A stretch of 64,000 nucleotides of DNA from Saturnia japonica (taxonomy: Eukaryota; Arthropoda; Insecta; Lepidoptera; Saturniidae): assembly GCA_033032175.1 (NCBI GenBank), contig CM065304.1:13268001-13332000 (forward strand), given 5' to 3'. Numbering within the stretch: position 1 is the first letter of the stretch; every line of letters begins with the position of its first letter. The notes under the pieces are model-generated. The model ran no database searches, was not told the origin of the DNA, and saw only the letters and a program-made list of their open reading frames with translations. This document shows, in pieces, positions 40,256 through 52,379 of this stretch. A program made the position numbers and the translations under genes.

Positions 40256-43216
40256 TCAAATTTTGTCACCGTATTTAAGATTTGTCGTATCACTTAACTG
40301 AATTGGTTGTATAATATCCTTATTATAATGAATTCCACGAGGGCGCCCAGATGATTTTGACAAAGAAATTCCTGCATTAAGCTCTTTCATTTGAGGTTCA
40401 AAGTCCGTATATGAATATTTATGTGTAGTTTGCCTGATATTATCCTCAAAATTAATATTTCTGGAACGTTGGCGCGTTTTACTTTCTGTTAAATACTCCA
40501 TTGGTTTTGATGTCACAGAATTTGATTTTTGTTCATTTTGATAGCTGTCTAAGAGGCTTTTTGTTGTAACTACAGAAGACGTATGAGGTGTAGTTGATGG
40601 GCTATGCATTTGAACATATTGAAAATCGTTATTGGATGCTTCAGCTACAACCTCATCTCCGTGCAAAGCTTTTATCGCCATAGCAGAGTAATAAGAATGA
40701 ACTGGAGATGTATCCTTTATAGTAAATGGTGTAGAGGTAGCCGAATTTGTAATTGCAGTTTGTGCTGAATTGCTAAAATCTTCTAATATACTCATAGAAT
40801 CTTCATTGGCGGATATCGCAGATATGCCAAAATCTTCTAGATGATCGATATTTGTCTGGTGGTCTAGGCCTCCGAAACTTATATTTTGTGATGAAATTGA
40901 TTTCTTTTTGTCGTTTCTAAAGGATGGCTTAATGTTTATATCCTCTGATGTTAATACGTTTGATGGGGATGCTAAAGTGTCGTATTCAAAATTATTTGAG
41001 TAGCTATCTTTAAAACTTGTTAAAGAATCTTTAAATTTAGAAGTTTCTAATGATACTGGTAGGTTGCTTGCATAATTACTAGACTTATAATCATGTAAAG
41101 CTGAGGAGGATACAGAAAAAGGAGACGGGAAGTTGGCTTGTGGCAAGTGGTTGTTAGTATTTTGTTTTGCACTATTAAAATGGAATGGTGTTACTAAGTT
41201 TCGAGTTTTAGTATTCCCTTTTTCCTTTTGGTTAAATGTAGGAGTTAAACTATAGTCCTCTATACTTGACCCTGAGATGTCGTACTGCGGAGAGGGAATT
41301 GTGGGCTTTAAAACGTTCTTGTGTCGTTTGTAGGGAGTAAACATGTTTTCATAATAAGTTAGATCTGTAGATGTAGTTCCTTTTGGAGGGTTCCTATATT
41401 TGTGAGGATATTTGTTTTTAAATTCTTTAGGCATACCTCCTATAGGTAAGCCTTGACTGTTGTAAGAAATTTTTGGTGGGATCGATAATGGATCCTTCGC
41501 TATGTTAATATGGGCAGGGATTTCTCCGTGGTCATGAAAAATGTGATCATGTGTGACGTCTCGGGGATTGTATGCAGCGTATTCTAAATAAGTTGGTGTT
41601 CCCATTGAGCCGATAGTAGGAAAACCAGGCAGGGTCTCTGAGGGAAAAGTTATTAATGATTGAGGATGTTTAAAAGGAATAAGTTGAGGAGCCGTGTTTA
41701 AGCCAGCCATGCTACTCATGTGATCTGCTCCTAGTACACCAGCTGTCTTTGGGTTGTCGTATATCAATTTGTGAATGTGCTCCTCACTATACGTATGGAT
41801 GTGTTCAGTATCACCGTCGACTATTTTTTCAACTCTTTGAGGTTTTTTAATTTTCCTTATGGTACCAGTTCCATCTAAGTCTGAATAAAACATTTCGTGA
41901 AATGTAGAAACAGGATGTTCGTCTTCCATATGCGGTCGGCCATGTACTATAACATGTTGTGGTTTAGGTTTTCGTCCAGTTATTTTATGTTTCGGCTCAT
42001 TCATTTTTAATAATTTTACTCTTTTTAGAGATCGATAGTGATTTGGGGTTTGAATTCCAGTAGGAGCTGTGAAGGCCGTAGGTAGGTAAGTAGAATCATT
42101 AGGTTCCGGCGGAGGAACTAAGTCGTACTCTTGTTCTTCCCAATCTGGTTTTGTAGGCCCATAGTAACCGCGGGCTCGGTATAACGGTAAAAGCTTAGAG
42201 CCAGCCGTTGATACGCTCGGCAGTCGCAATTGAGACTCTTCATAGAGCTCGATCGAGTTGAGAGGTAAGATTCTCGCCACAGCGGGCACGGCGACCGTCG
42301 TCGGTACAGCCACAGCACCTTCGGCACTCGGCATAAAAGCCGGTGCATATTGTGGAGATGCCGGATGATTTGTTATATATATCTTTTTATGATGATGAAT
42401 GTGCTTCACTTTTTGAGGTAGATGTATGCGAATCTTTTTCCTGTAACAATAAAAATATATGATTGATAAAAAAAATTATGTAGGCGATCGATGCAACTCA
42501 CTGATCACTGTGATCGTATATGAATATAAAGCTAATGTTTTTATGTCTCCACTGTTCCGCGTTGTGCGGTGTCGATGACATACGCGTGACGCAGTAGCGG
42601 CTTTCCCTCTCGGTGTCATTACAACGTGGTCGTAGCGCAAATCTATGTCCGAGGTTCGTCAAACTCGGCGTAATTCATAATTCTGACATAAGTCGTTATT
42701 TTTACTATAGTGGAGTATACTTGTATATCAATGCATTACGGATAGATTCGTACTTTCTAATTACAATGCTCAATACGTGTCCGATGGGTTGTTAGTTCAA
42801 TGTCAAGTTATTAGCACAGCAGTGAAACATAACACTTTAGTCGCAATAGCAGGTGTAATTTCATGTGATTTACTATAATTTACATGCCTATATTTGTCGC
42901 ATAGCATAAATAATTTCGCAATATACATACATGATATGAGTGTAAGCAACAATTTTTTTTAATGAATTATATTATACTACAAGTTCCATGTCCATATGAA
43001 GAAAAAAAACAGAAGTATGAGTATATAGAAATCATAAAGGGAAAATATAAATACCTAACCATACGATAATATTATTTACAATAGTCAAAACATTAATTTT
43101 ATTTATTCGAAATCTATGATCACATCGACAAAAACAATAAGAAATATAAAATTGACTATCACTTACTTGGGTCCATCTGCCATTATAAATGACGCAACAG
43201 ACATCAGAAAAGCAAA
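40256..43216 (-). CDS. Uncharacterised secreted low-complexity protein, about 745 aa, first exon uncertain
   Basis: Two exons are clear: 43216-43167 and 42440-40256, joined in frame (donor GTAAGT, acceptor TACAG) to 745 codons including the TGA stop. The upstream exon reads FAFLMSVASFIMADGPK, a signal-peptide core, after a good acceptor (TTTCAG). The initiating Met must therefore be further upstream, ending in phase 0, or else is the internal Met of this exon. The mature N-terminus KKIRIHLPQKVKHIHHHKK is basic and His-rich. Then come an Ala/Val/Pro region, a middle part with many His, Tyr and Pro residues (HIHTYSEEHIHK), and a long Ser/Thr/Asn-rich tail. No enzyme motif or transmembrane segment was found. 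It converges on the glycine/histidine-rich gene and shares its N-terminal motif. Function is unknown; a role in extracellular matrix or cuticle is a guess. An in-exon start at 42409 would lack a signal peptide and is unlikely. Confidence 0.8.
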
Positions 43217-43219
43217 CTG

Positions 43220-44940
43220 AAATAAGAGGAAAACACACTTTTATTAAGTTTATACAAAAAAAATCATACAATTTATAATGACCATAGTGTGTATTAAAGG
43301 TTTTTTTAATGACATTTTTTTACGAATATAGACACCTATGTTAACTAAACTGAATAAAATTATGAATTATTTGCGAAGGTGTTTTTATCTACATGGTATT
43401 AATCCTTATCGAAACAAATACGTTATTCATCACAAGTATTTAATTTTGAACAAAATTGCCTTTATAGTAATTGATTTAAATAAATATCTTAAGAGATATC
43501 ACAGTTCTAAAATAACTCGGCCGCAAAATAATGATCAAGTATCGCGAGCTCATTTTGATTGTGCAGAATATTGTTGAAGGCGGGCGGTACGAATAATACA
43601 GTGCCTACGACCCTTTTTTTAGAACTGACTATACTGTTAACCTTAAGGGCCCTGAAGCCTCTGACGGCTTATACAGATTCACCAGACTTGAGTGCCTACG
43701 ACCCTCTCTCTCTATCTCTCTTATATGACGCAGACGAAGTTGCGCGGGTCAGCTAGTACTCTTTAAATGTCCAATTAGTGACATTAGAAAGACAGTAGTT
43801 TAATGACTACATTAGTTCGTGATGTACTAGTAATTTCAAAAGCCAAGTCAAGAGGTCTAGTATTCTGTGTTTTCTGTAGTTCTGTAATTCTGTACTACGA
43901 AAACATTTATCAAGCTTCCATGTTTCTTCGCGATGGGTTTCGTTAATGTTAATCAATAGTGTTATTACTTATATTTAAGATAATAATTGTGCGCGAATAC
44001 CGAAGTATTCATTGGTATATGCCAAGATTCGAAACTACGAACATCGGACAAATATTTTATTGGTCTTAAGAATACTACTGCCACGACTATTTCAATTACT
44101 GAATGATTAATTACAACGTTATTTTCGTTACTTAGCACTGGATCATGTAAACATACGTATTGAAACTACTCAAGATAATACAGCACAAATAATTTCACTT
44201 ATAATAAATATATTCACAATTTTTCACAGAGTTATTAAAATTTTCACTGATCACTATCACAGTCACTAAATGGAATTCGTGAAAACATTTCAATAAGTAT
44301 ACCGACCCATTTTAACAAGTCCATTTCTAGATTTCTACCGTTGATTTGACTGATTATTACTTTATCCGTTCTAGACTTGTGGATACAGTACTGGCCTTCA
44401 AGCCCATATGATAATTACTCAATATGAGCTTGATTTTTATAACATTCAGTTTCACGCCTGAAAGGATTTCAACTGACGCCGAGGTGCGTACCACAATCCG
44501 TTCATAAATCACTTTTAATGTATGCTTTTGGTCGATTTTACTGAAACTATTGAAAATATTACTTTTTTAACATGAAAAATTACGCTAATACGGCAACTAT
44601 TGTATTAATTGAATACTATATTTTAATTTATATTAAGTACTCAGCTATATTTTCATAAAATGTTATTAAGTTGTGTAGTTAAAAAAACATAGTTACAGCA
44701 ACTAGTTTTACCAACATGGCTAAACACTGAAAATAGTAAATATTAGAAATAAAAATAATATGTATTATATTTTAGCAATGCTCCAGCATGAGTTAAAGAA
44801 ATAAATATTTTTTTATATAGTACTTTTTTTTTGTAAAACTTACTTAGAAAGTATAAGTAGGAATTTATTTTTATATAATGGGGTTTCATAAGTACAATAT
44901 AAAACGGTATGTTAAAATATGAAGGTTCAGATAGACATGC
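43220..44940. other. Intergenic or first-intron DNA of the uncharacterised gene
   Basis: Apart from the family D repeat nothing stands out. Two candidate phase-0 first coding exons on the minus strand are 44717-44712 (ATGTTG then GTAAAA) and, further away, 45297-45295 (ATG then GTAAGC). Confidence 0.35.
43600..43705. repeat. Dispersed repeat (family D), copy 2, with flanking direct repeats
   Basis: Second copy of the 6606-6703 unit. A perfect 15-bp direct repeat AGTGCCTACGACCCT bounds it at 43600-43614 and 43691-43705. This could be a target-site duplication or a 91-bp period. Confidence 0.7.
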
Positions 44941-44945
44941 TATCA

Positions 44946-45070
44946 AAAAGCATGCTTATGAGCATGCTTTTGAGTTGCTTATATAGGTAAGCATGCTCAA
45001 TACTAGCAATGGTTTCGACACACATACTACTAGGTAGCAATTGCTCAATGATAGCATGCTTTCATGCTAT
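44946..45070. repeat. Cluster of palindromes based on AGCATGCT
   Basis: AAAAGCATGCT at 44946-44956 pairs with 44961-44971 (4-nt loop). ATAGCATG at 45051-45058 pairs with 45063-45070 (4-nt loop). Between them are AGCATGCT (about 44989) and AGCAATTGCT at 45036-45045, both perfect palindromes. Confidence 0.85.
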
Positions 45071-45469
45071 TTACTAGCACGAAATATAACGATACGATTA
45101 ATAGGGTTAATATGGTAACCCTTTTCTTGACTAAAATCTTGGATCAAAACCGAGTTATACTTTGCAGGTCAATGTTAAAAAAAAAACCTTTTTGCTTATC
45201 AAAAAAATGTACTAGTAACAGACAGCCTATAAGGCGAGTCTTTGTTTAACTCTTACTCAAACATTCATAAATAAAACTTATTCCAGATGCTTACCATTTT
45301 CAGCGGTCAACGCGTGGACTATATGTAAGCATAATTTCGTATAAAAGTTGTCAGTGATTACGATAGTACTATTAATAACAGTTAGGTAATCCTAAGTGAA
45401 TGTACCCTAAACCAAAAATAAGGAAAATGTAGAACTGTCAACTAATGTCGAATTTTCTTACATTGTATC

Positions 45470-46110
45470 TATACTAATATAATAACGCAGAAAAGAAACA
45501 CGGCTTTGTCTGGGACTACCAGTCGAATTCGAAAAAATATTTTATTATATGATAGCCAGATTCTCACGAAATAGTATAGGCTATTTTATATTAGGCTACA
45601 GCTCTCAGATAGCCTTAAATATTGATTTTTGTTACGTAAGTCGGAAGTCGAGACCCTCCCGAACTGCTTTAACCGCATGTGCTGATATAATTGTTAATGA
45701 TACGGAAATACAATGTTGTAAAATAATATTGATTTTGGTATATCTAAAAAAAGTCAGTCATAGCATATGCCTATCTCTTATGCATAAAACACAAAACGGT
45801 ATTTTGTGACAAAGATTTGTTGAAAATTAAAAAGGGATTTATAAGCATTATTTTTAGACATAGCATATGAATTCTTACAAACAAAAGTTCCTTCATCATA
45901 AAGAAAATTTTATGAAGTTACATTTTGCTTTTTAAAGTATGCTATTTAGACACATAGTTTAGGAGATAATAAAAAATTAAAATAATTTGTACTTGCGAGA
46001 AGAACAATAAATTATGATAGACTATATGGGTGCATTGGCGGTGTGGTGATTGTCGGATAAAATTAACACGGGTGAAGAAATCGTAGGACACTGCTAGTAA
46101 TATATAAAAC
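45470..46110 (+). repeat. Dispersed repeat (family Q), copy 1
   Basis: About 640 bp matches 54510-55135 throughout: GGGACTACCAGTCG, ATGATAGCCAGA, ATAGTATAGGCTAT and GGCTATATGGGTGC-like, ending in AAAATTAACA and CTGCTAGTAAT. The shape resembles non-autonomous repeats common in Lepidoptera. Confidence 0.8.
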
Positions 46111-46224
46111 ATTTTAAATTATAATTTAATGAAGTTAATATTTTTATAATCTTATTTCATGTATAAGAATTAGAAATTTTGTATGTAAAAATTAGATATT
46201 TTAGATCTGGAAATGGATATCTTA

Positions 46225-46300
46225 AGCACATTTAATCGGTTTCGGTTATGGATACGGATATGAGAGAGATTATTTCGGATATCCGATGGTTTCGAAGAAT
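46225..46300 (+). repeat. Dispersed repeat (family M), plus copy
   Basis: Partner of 14090-14165. A looser match, rich in TTTCGG and CCGAAAC, occurs at 55150-55250 and 55530-55630. Confidence 0.65.
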
Positions 46301-46554
46301 TTCAATTATGAATATTACATTTTTTTAAAGAATTGTATTAAGAAGTATAAAATAGGTAGATATTGTTTGAAAATTTTTAGGTGGTTTTAATATTTATTGG
46401 TTTAAGTATTTTAGTGGATTTTAAGTAATTTCCGTACCTCAAAATTAAAAACAACGGAACCCTTATAGGATCACTTTATTGTTCGTCTGGCTGGCTAGCT
46501 GTCTATCAGTATGTCAAGACCCTTTTTCTCGAAAACGGCTGGAGGTATAACGTT

Positions 46555-47075
46555 CAAATTAATATCATATACTAAGGTCTATGACCCCATATTGTTGTAA
46601 AAAATAGGTTTCTAGGTTAACGCATTAAAAAGTTACAGCACTGCATAGATAAAATACCGCTCACTGAATGATTATCACAACCTATAGGATACTTCCTGGA
46701 GACCCAGAGCCTTGAAATTCAGCAGAAGGGGGTGTCTGTTAATAAAAGTTATGGAATAAATCCAAAAATATTCTAATCCCATGTGAAAATATATTACAAT
46801 AAAATTATATTAAATTTTATTTCTTTTTCCTCAAAAAGGGATTTAGGTATATGGTTGAAACTAATATAAAATACCTGTGACTTGTGACATAAAATTGCTG
46901 TAAAAAAACATGTTTCTAGGTTAGCACAATGAAAAGATACAGGCCTTCATAATGAAAGTTTAAAAATCCCACAAAGTCAACAATTATCAAAACCTATAGG
47001 GTACTTCCCGCAGGTCTACAATCTTGAAATTTGGCACGAAGGGAGGTCTTTTAACAAAAATAAAGGAATAAAGCC
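46555..47075 (+). repeat. Tandem duplication, unit about 305-312 bp
   Basis: TTTCTAGGTTAACGCA at about 46609 recurs as TTTCTAGGTTAGCACA at about 46914. AAACCTATAGGATACTTCCT at 46678 recurs as AAACCTATAGGGTACTTCCC near 46990. The preceding 46430-46555 (CAACGGAACCCTTATAGGAT) is the entry of a repeat common in insect genomes. Confidence 0.75.
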
Positions 47076-47664
47076 AAGCGACGTTAATAAAACGGGATAT
47101 GCTCCGACAGGTTCCGAAACGTGGCGCGATAAGCGAATCACTGTAACGAGCTATTCCCTATGAGCAGTTGAGTTTGGCTTGGGTGACTCAAGACTTAAGA
47201 TATTATTGAAATCCCCTTACAACCTTAAATATATGTTACAGCAACTAAATTTTTTTAAATGAAGGCTTCGGGTTCGGTAATCCCTGCCTCGTCTCTTTAA
47301 ATTATGTGAAGACCCTTAGCTTTTTATTCATCAGGAACAATTATCGCGGATGCGAATTACCTAATCTTTAATGGTTTTAAATATTTTACTACTCGATTAT
47401 ATTTTCAACACAATAGGACTAATATAACGCTTAAGAAATTATGAAGTTGAGTTCTGAAGTTATGAAGGTTATAGATATATCACATATATATTGTATTGCT
47501 AGAAAATACACTCCAAACTTAGAAATTTTATAGTTTTGTACTTTCTGTTTTGTGAGCTGACTTATCTATCTAATCTTATTCTACGTTCTATCTAATACTA
47601 TTATTATCTCGAAACTAGATAGTTTCCACTATTATAGTACTAGAACTAGAAAGGGAAGATAGGG

Positions 47665-47860
47665 TCCAGATGGGCCGGAAGACATTTTTCCGCCATTTCC
47701 GGTAGTTAATGGTTCGACCACAGTGCCACCTATCGGATCCTAACATACGTGAATAAACCATCGTCTCGATAAAACAAATATATTTTGAAATTTATGAGCT
47801 CAATCAGTCAACTCGTTGAGAAGTTATGAGAGTAACTAACAGACGCACTTAAGATTTTTA
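47665..47860 (+). repeat. Dispersed repeat (family R), intact copy
   Basis: GGTAGTTAATGGTTCGACCA, GCCACCTATCGGAT, TCTCGATAAAACAA and GAGCTCAATC match 57245-57321 and 58054-58165, where the same repeat is split. Confidence 0.8.
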
Positions 47861-48214
47861 TGGTTCCGTAACTAATAATGAAAAAAGCAACTGTTATAGA
47901 ATCACTTTGTTATATTTAAGATGATTATAACATTACTGTTTCCTAAGCCATTTATCCGATTGCAATAAAAAATTTGAGACTTGTGCGTATACTCCCGCTA
48001 AGGGTTTTGTATTAGTACAAACATACCACGGTAGGTGGTGTCCGAGTAATTTCATTTTGAAGACAACGCGAACAAGGTCCCGGGTAAAATCTAGTAATAC
48101 TTATAAAAAGTGGTTGTGATTATTTTCACCTTGCTGAGTTAAATCATAATTATTTTCTGCAATATTTACAATTTTTTTATTAAAGTCATTATAATCTAAT
48201 ACTAATAAGTGAAC

Positions 48215-48485
48215 AATTCTTATATATATCTATATTAATAAATCTGTTGTTCCGTCTGTACTACCTGTACCCTACCAATGTCCTGTACCTGTCTGTACCC
48301 TAGCAATAGACAAACGACATAAGCAGCCCGTGTACAAAATTTCATAGGAATCGGTTAAGCAGTTTTTGAGTTAAATTCAGAAATACAAAACTTTTTTAGG
48401 GCATATTCGTGATCAGTATCATACATAAAAATTTGGACAAAAAATTAAGTGTACAGACAGTACTACAGATTGACTTACACGTGGA
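48215..48485 (+). repeat. Dispersed repeat (family I), 3' part
   Basis: GTGTACAAAATTTCATAGGA, AGTTTTTGAGTTAAAT and GGGCATATTCGTGATCAGTA match the end of 25975-26665. Confidence 0.7.
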
Positions 48486-48638
48486 AATATCGCGTGTGAC
48501 ACTGATCATTGCATGCAATCGACTCGATACCGTTTTTCAACAAGAATAAATCACGTAACGATACTATTTGTTTTTGAAGGAACTATTCGCATCGATTATC
48601 ATATTCCAGCTTAAATAACAATACTTTTATCAATTACT

Positions 48639-48900
48639 AGCTGTAGCTGCGGTTTCGCTCGCGTGGAAGATACAAAAACGCGTAAAGATTAAAAAAATCG
48701 TAGTTTCTTAAAACTTTAATAGCTTTTTATTGAATGAAGATTTTGTGTATTTTTTTTTTACTTTTTTGATAGCAACCAAGTACATAAGGAGTAAAACAAA
48801 AAATAAATTGATCAAAATCTATTCCGTAGTTTTTGCGTGATGCGCGCACAACTGCAAACCTCAATCATTTTGTTTATAAAGATTGCATAAAAGATTAGAA
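48639..48900 (+). repeat. SINE/LINE-end-like repeat
   Basis: Begins CTAGCTGTAGCTGCGGTTTC and GCTCGCGTGGA, a phrase typical of lepidopteran retroposon copies. It ends near GTAGTTTTTGCGTGATGCGC. Confidence 0.5.
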
Positions 48901-49759
48901 TGATTAATTTTGAAATAATTATTCTTCGTTTAATAAAGCATATTAATACTATATAACTATTGTATTCACATAGACCGCCTGTTTATCTCAGAATCAGATG
49001 GTAGTTAGGGAGGTTGTGGATTCAATTTTCTCTGATTAATTAGGATTTGTCGATTTATCATAAATGCTCGTAATGGCGTAACAATTGTCATAATCGTCAT
49101 AAAAAACAATCCCGGTATTAAGAAGCTTTTAAATATCTCGTATTATCAAATAATTTATTACATATATGATATTAGCCACATTGTTATATTGAGTAAATAA
49201 TAAATACTCAATTAAAAAAATATTTACTTTATATGCTATGTACTAGAAATACACTACTTGACTCATGCAGAGACTTAAATAAAACGAATAAAAAATCATA
49301 ACGAACTAAATAAGTTACGGTTTATATTTATTTCTCAGAAAAGACGAAAAAGTATACCTCGATAGACAATGATTTAATGAATATATGCATGATAAATTGA
49401 TGGAGGTGTTAATTTTCTAATAATCTGCACCTGCTTCCCACTTTCCAACTAATTTTGCTTAAGCTTGTGTAAATTAATTGCGAACAGAAATATATACACA
49501 CTAAAATTATTTTTCTTCCTGTTTTCTATACCGGTAAACGTTTTTATTTTATATTACATAAGACTACATTATCGACATTACAACTTTCAACAGTTTCTAA
49601 TAATTTGATAAGAATGTATTACTATTTTTTATATCTATGTAGTTTACCTATATAATATGTTTGAACATATAAAATATTCTCGGTTCTTTTAAATTTATAT
49701 AAGCTTTTAACATATGAATTCAGCACAACATTACCGGACTAATTTTATTTAGTGTTATA

Positions 49760-50245
49760 CTAGCTGAGCCCCGAGACTTCGTCCACGTAGTATATTTCGT
49801 GTATGAAAAACACCAACTATTAGGTCCTTATATATCAAATTGGCGTTTTGTACGGGAGGAATATAAAGTCAATTTTTTTTTAATTATTCAAAGTATGCAC
49901 CGTTGTTATCTAACCCTTTTTAACCCCTTTAGGGAATGAATTTCAACAAAATACGAAACACTTCTACCATCAAAATACTAAATATAAATATAATAATAAT
50001 AAAAAAGGTTTATGCAAAATTTGAAGTAGATTGGACCAAGGAATCAGGTTATCCCACACAAATTTTGCCCCCTTTTTCACCCCCTTAGGAGTAAAATTTC
50101 GGAAAATCCTTTCTTATCGGATACCTACCTCATACAAAGAACATACCCGCTAACTTTCAGGTTTCTACGATCAGCGGTTTAGGCTGTGCGTTGATCCGTC
50201 AGTCAGTCATTCAGGACAAAGTATGTTATATGTATAGATTCCTTA
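49760..50245 (+). repeat. Dispersed repeat (family H), plus copy with mariner insertion
   Basis: Starts CTAGCTGAGCCCCGAGACTT. It is interrupted by the mariner fragment at 49824-49912, then continues with CCCCTTTTTCACCCCC-like text, CTACGATCAGCGGTTTAGGC and GTCAGTCATTCAGGACAAAG. The last part is repeated at 50783-50868. Confidence 0.75.
49824..49912 (-). mobile_element. Mariner 3'-end fragment
   Basis: The plus strand reads TTAGGTCCTTATATATCAAA, GGAGGAATATAAAGTCAA and AGTATGCACCGTTGTTATCT. This matches the reverse complement of the right end of the 29157-30426 element (30330-30425). It sits inside a family H repeat. Confidence 0.88.
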
Positions 50246-51354
50246 AAATGCTTCATGTTAATATTTGTTGATAACTTCAATTTCTACACCATAATAGCAT
50301 AAATAGACATGAACATATTGCCATAATACACTTATTCTAATGATTAATAAACCAGTTCAGAGATTTTTCTCTTAGCAGATAAAGAAGTATTTAAAAGATC
50401 TAATAATAATTTCTGAATTACAAATTAACACAACTATTAATTTGTCTTTATTCTTATTTATCTATTTTTCATTTATGGTATTCTTACATCAGTGGGTAAT
50501 AAAATGCCTTTGTTTGGAGAAACAGAATTTATTCGTATAAAAGAAGACAGAACTAGAACATATTCACTATTCAGATATTCTTAGTCCCACTCGTAGTTCA
50601 GAGAAACACGTACATATAGGTACACTAATCTATACTTACTTACCTACAGACGTTTTAATTAGTGGTTTACACTACTCTGTTGTTGTACTCTTCCTTTTGT
50701 CGATTCTTGTATTAACTTTGTTGTCTAAAACAGAACTATTCTTCGTCGGTATGTCGGCCCACTTATTTTATAAAAATAAGTTTCAGGTCTCTACGATCAG
50801 CGGTTTAGGCTGTACATTGATCAGTCAGTCATTCAGGACAAAGCATTTTATATGTATAGATTTAAGGCGGGCCTTTTATTATTATTTATAAATGTTTTTT
50901 GATAGATTCCACTGATATTTTTAAATGTTTCGTGGTAATTGAGAAAATCTATTCGATCTAAATTTCTACAATTGATACGATTATATTGTTGTTTGGTGTA
51001 TCAAGATTTTTTTATTAAGTTACACTAAACAAACATATTATAAAGCGTTACACTGAATATTAAGGGTGTATAAAAACGTTCTTATTAAATACACTTAGCT
51101 TTTCGTAAAGGATTACAAAACTTAACATTTTTTAAGCCTTTATGTATTTCAGATAATATCGGTTAACATTTAAAATTATTTTAGTTTGGTATTCTCAAAA
51201 CTTATACCAGTCAAATACCGTTAGGTGAGATTGAGGTGAGATCAGGTTTTTTTTAGTTGCTGTTTTTCGTACACAAAACATAACATGCGGACGAAGCCGC
51301 GGGCACAGCTTTATATCTATACATATGACACGCAATGTCAGTTTTTCTGTAATC

Positions 51355-51810
51355 TGTACTTAATATTATATAGCTCAAGATTTGTTTGTTTGAACGCGCT
51401 AATCACAGAAAATACTAGTCAGAATAGAAAAAATATTTTTTCATATCCTACTAGCAGATCCGGCTACGTGTTGCTGTGCCGTTTTGGAGTCCATATCGAA
51501 ACATTGATCCAATCGCTACCAAAATTTACAGGACCACACGCTGGGCTAATATGAAGATTGGAAGATTGTCAAAAAATTTGATCAAAATCGCTCCAACCGT
51601 TTTGGAATCTTTAAGAGACATACATAAAAAGAAGAAGAAGATGTACTGAGGAAAATTATAAGGCTTATAACTTCACACTTGATCCTAAGGAGCGTAGCAG
51701 TGACCATTAACATCAAGCAATCCAGCAAGCTGTAAACAAGTAAAGACAAGAAAACCAGCGCTGTGTGGTGGGGTGATACCCCACCACATAGCATCAGCTG
51801 AGTCTGTCCC
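51355..51810 (+). repeat. Dispersed repeat (family Q), copy 5, interrupted
   Basis: GTTTGTTTGAACGCGCTAAT opens it. The middle part (ATCAAGCAATCCAGCAAGC, about 51712) matches copies 3 and 4. The segment 51455-51640 belongs to family K in inverse orientation. Confidence 0.6.
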
Positions 51811-52379
51811 ATTGTCAAATTGTGTTTTTGAGTTTAATTTTAAAAATGTATTTTTATCTAAACTTTTTTTGCCAATAAATTACTTTTATTATTATTAAGT
51901 ACGGGATGTGAGAACAACGAACATCTAGTTATATAATAGAACTTTTGTAAATCAGTTTAAATACTTGAATGTTGACCGTTGTTGTGGTGGATATAATTGC
52001 ACTATTACATAACCCGACCCGCCTATACACGGACATATATTCCCACACTAAATGGGATACGCTATTAAATTGTTACGATGCAGTAATCGGGGTAATTGTG
52101 TCCAATTTCAAAACGTTTTTATTATTCAAACAATCAGTGTTGTTTTTTAAATGGCCTAGTTTAAAATTAGGTACATATACTTTTGTGAAGTAATATATGT
52201 ATATCTAATTTACTTATAAGTTAAGATAATATTAATATTTTATTACAGTTAATAATGATTAAATAATTTCTAGTATTCTAAGGTATTATTCATAGTTGGT
52301 ATTATTCTGGAAAAAAGAGCATACTCGGAAAATTCTTAAGCATATTTCTAATGCATTCATTCATTCATCTTTCTAATGT

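Noticed and set aside
42613..42795. 60-codon plus ORF in a GC-richer patch
   Set aside because: Lies in the intron of the minus-strand gene and has no recognisable feature.
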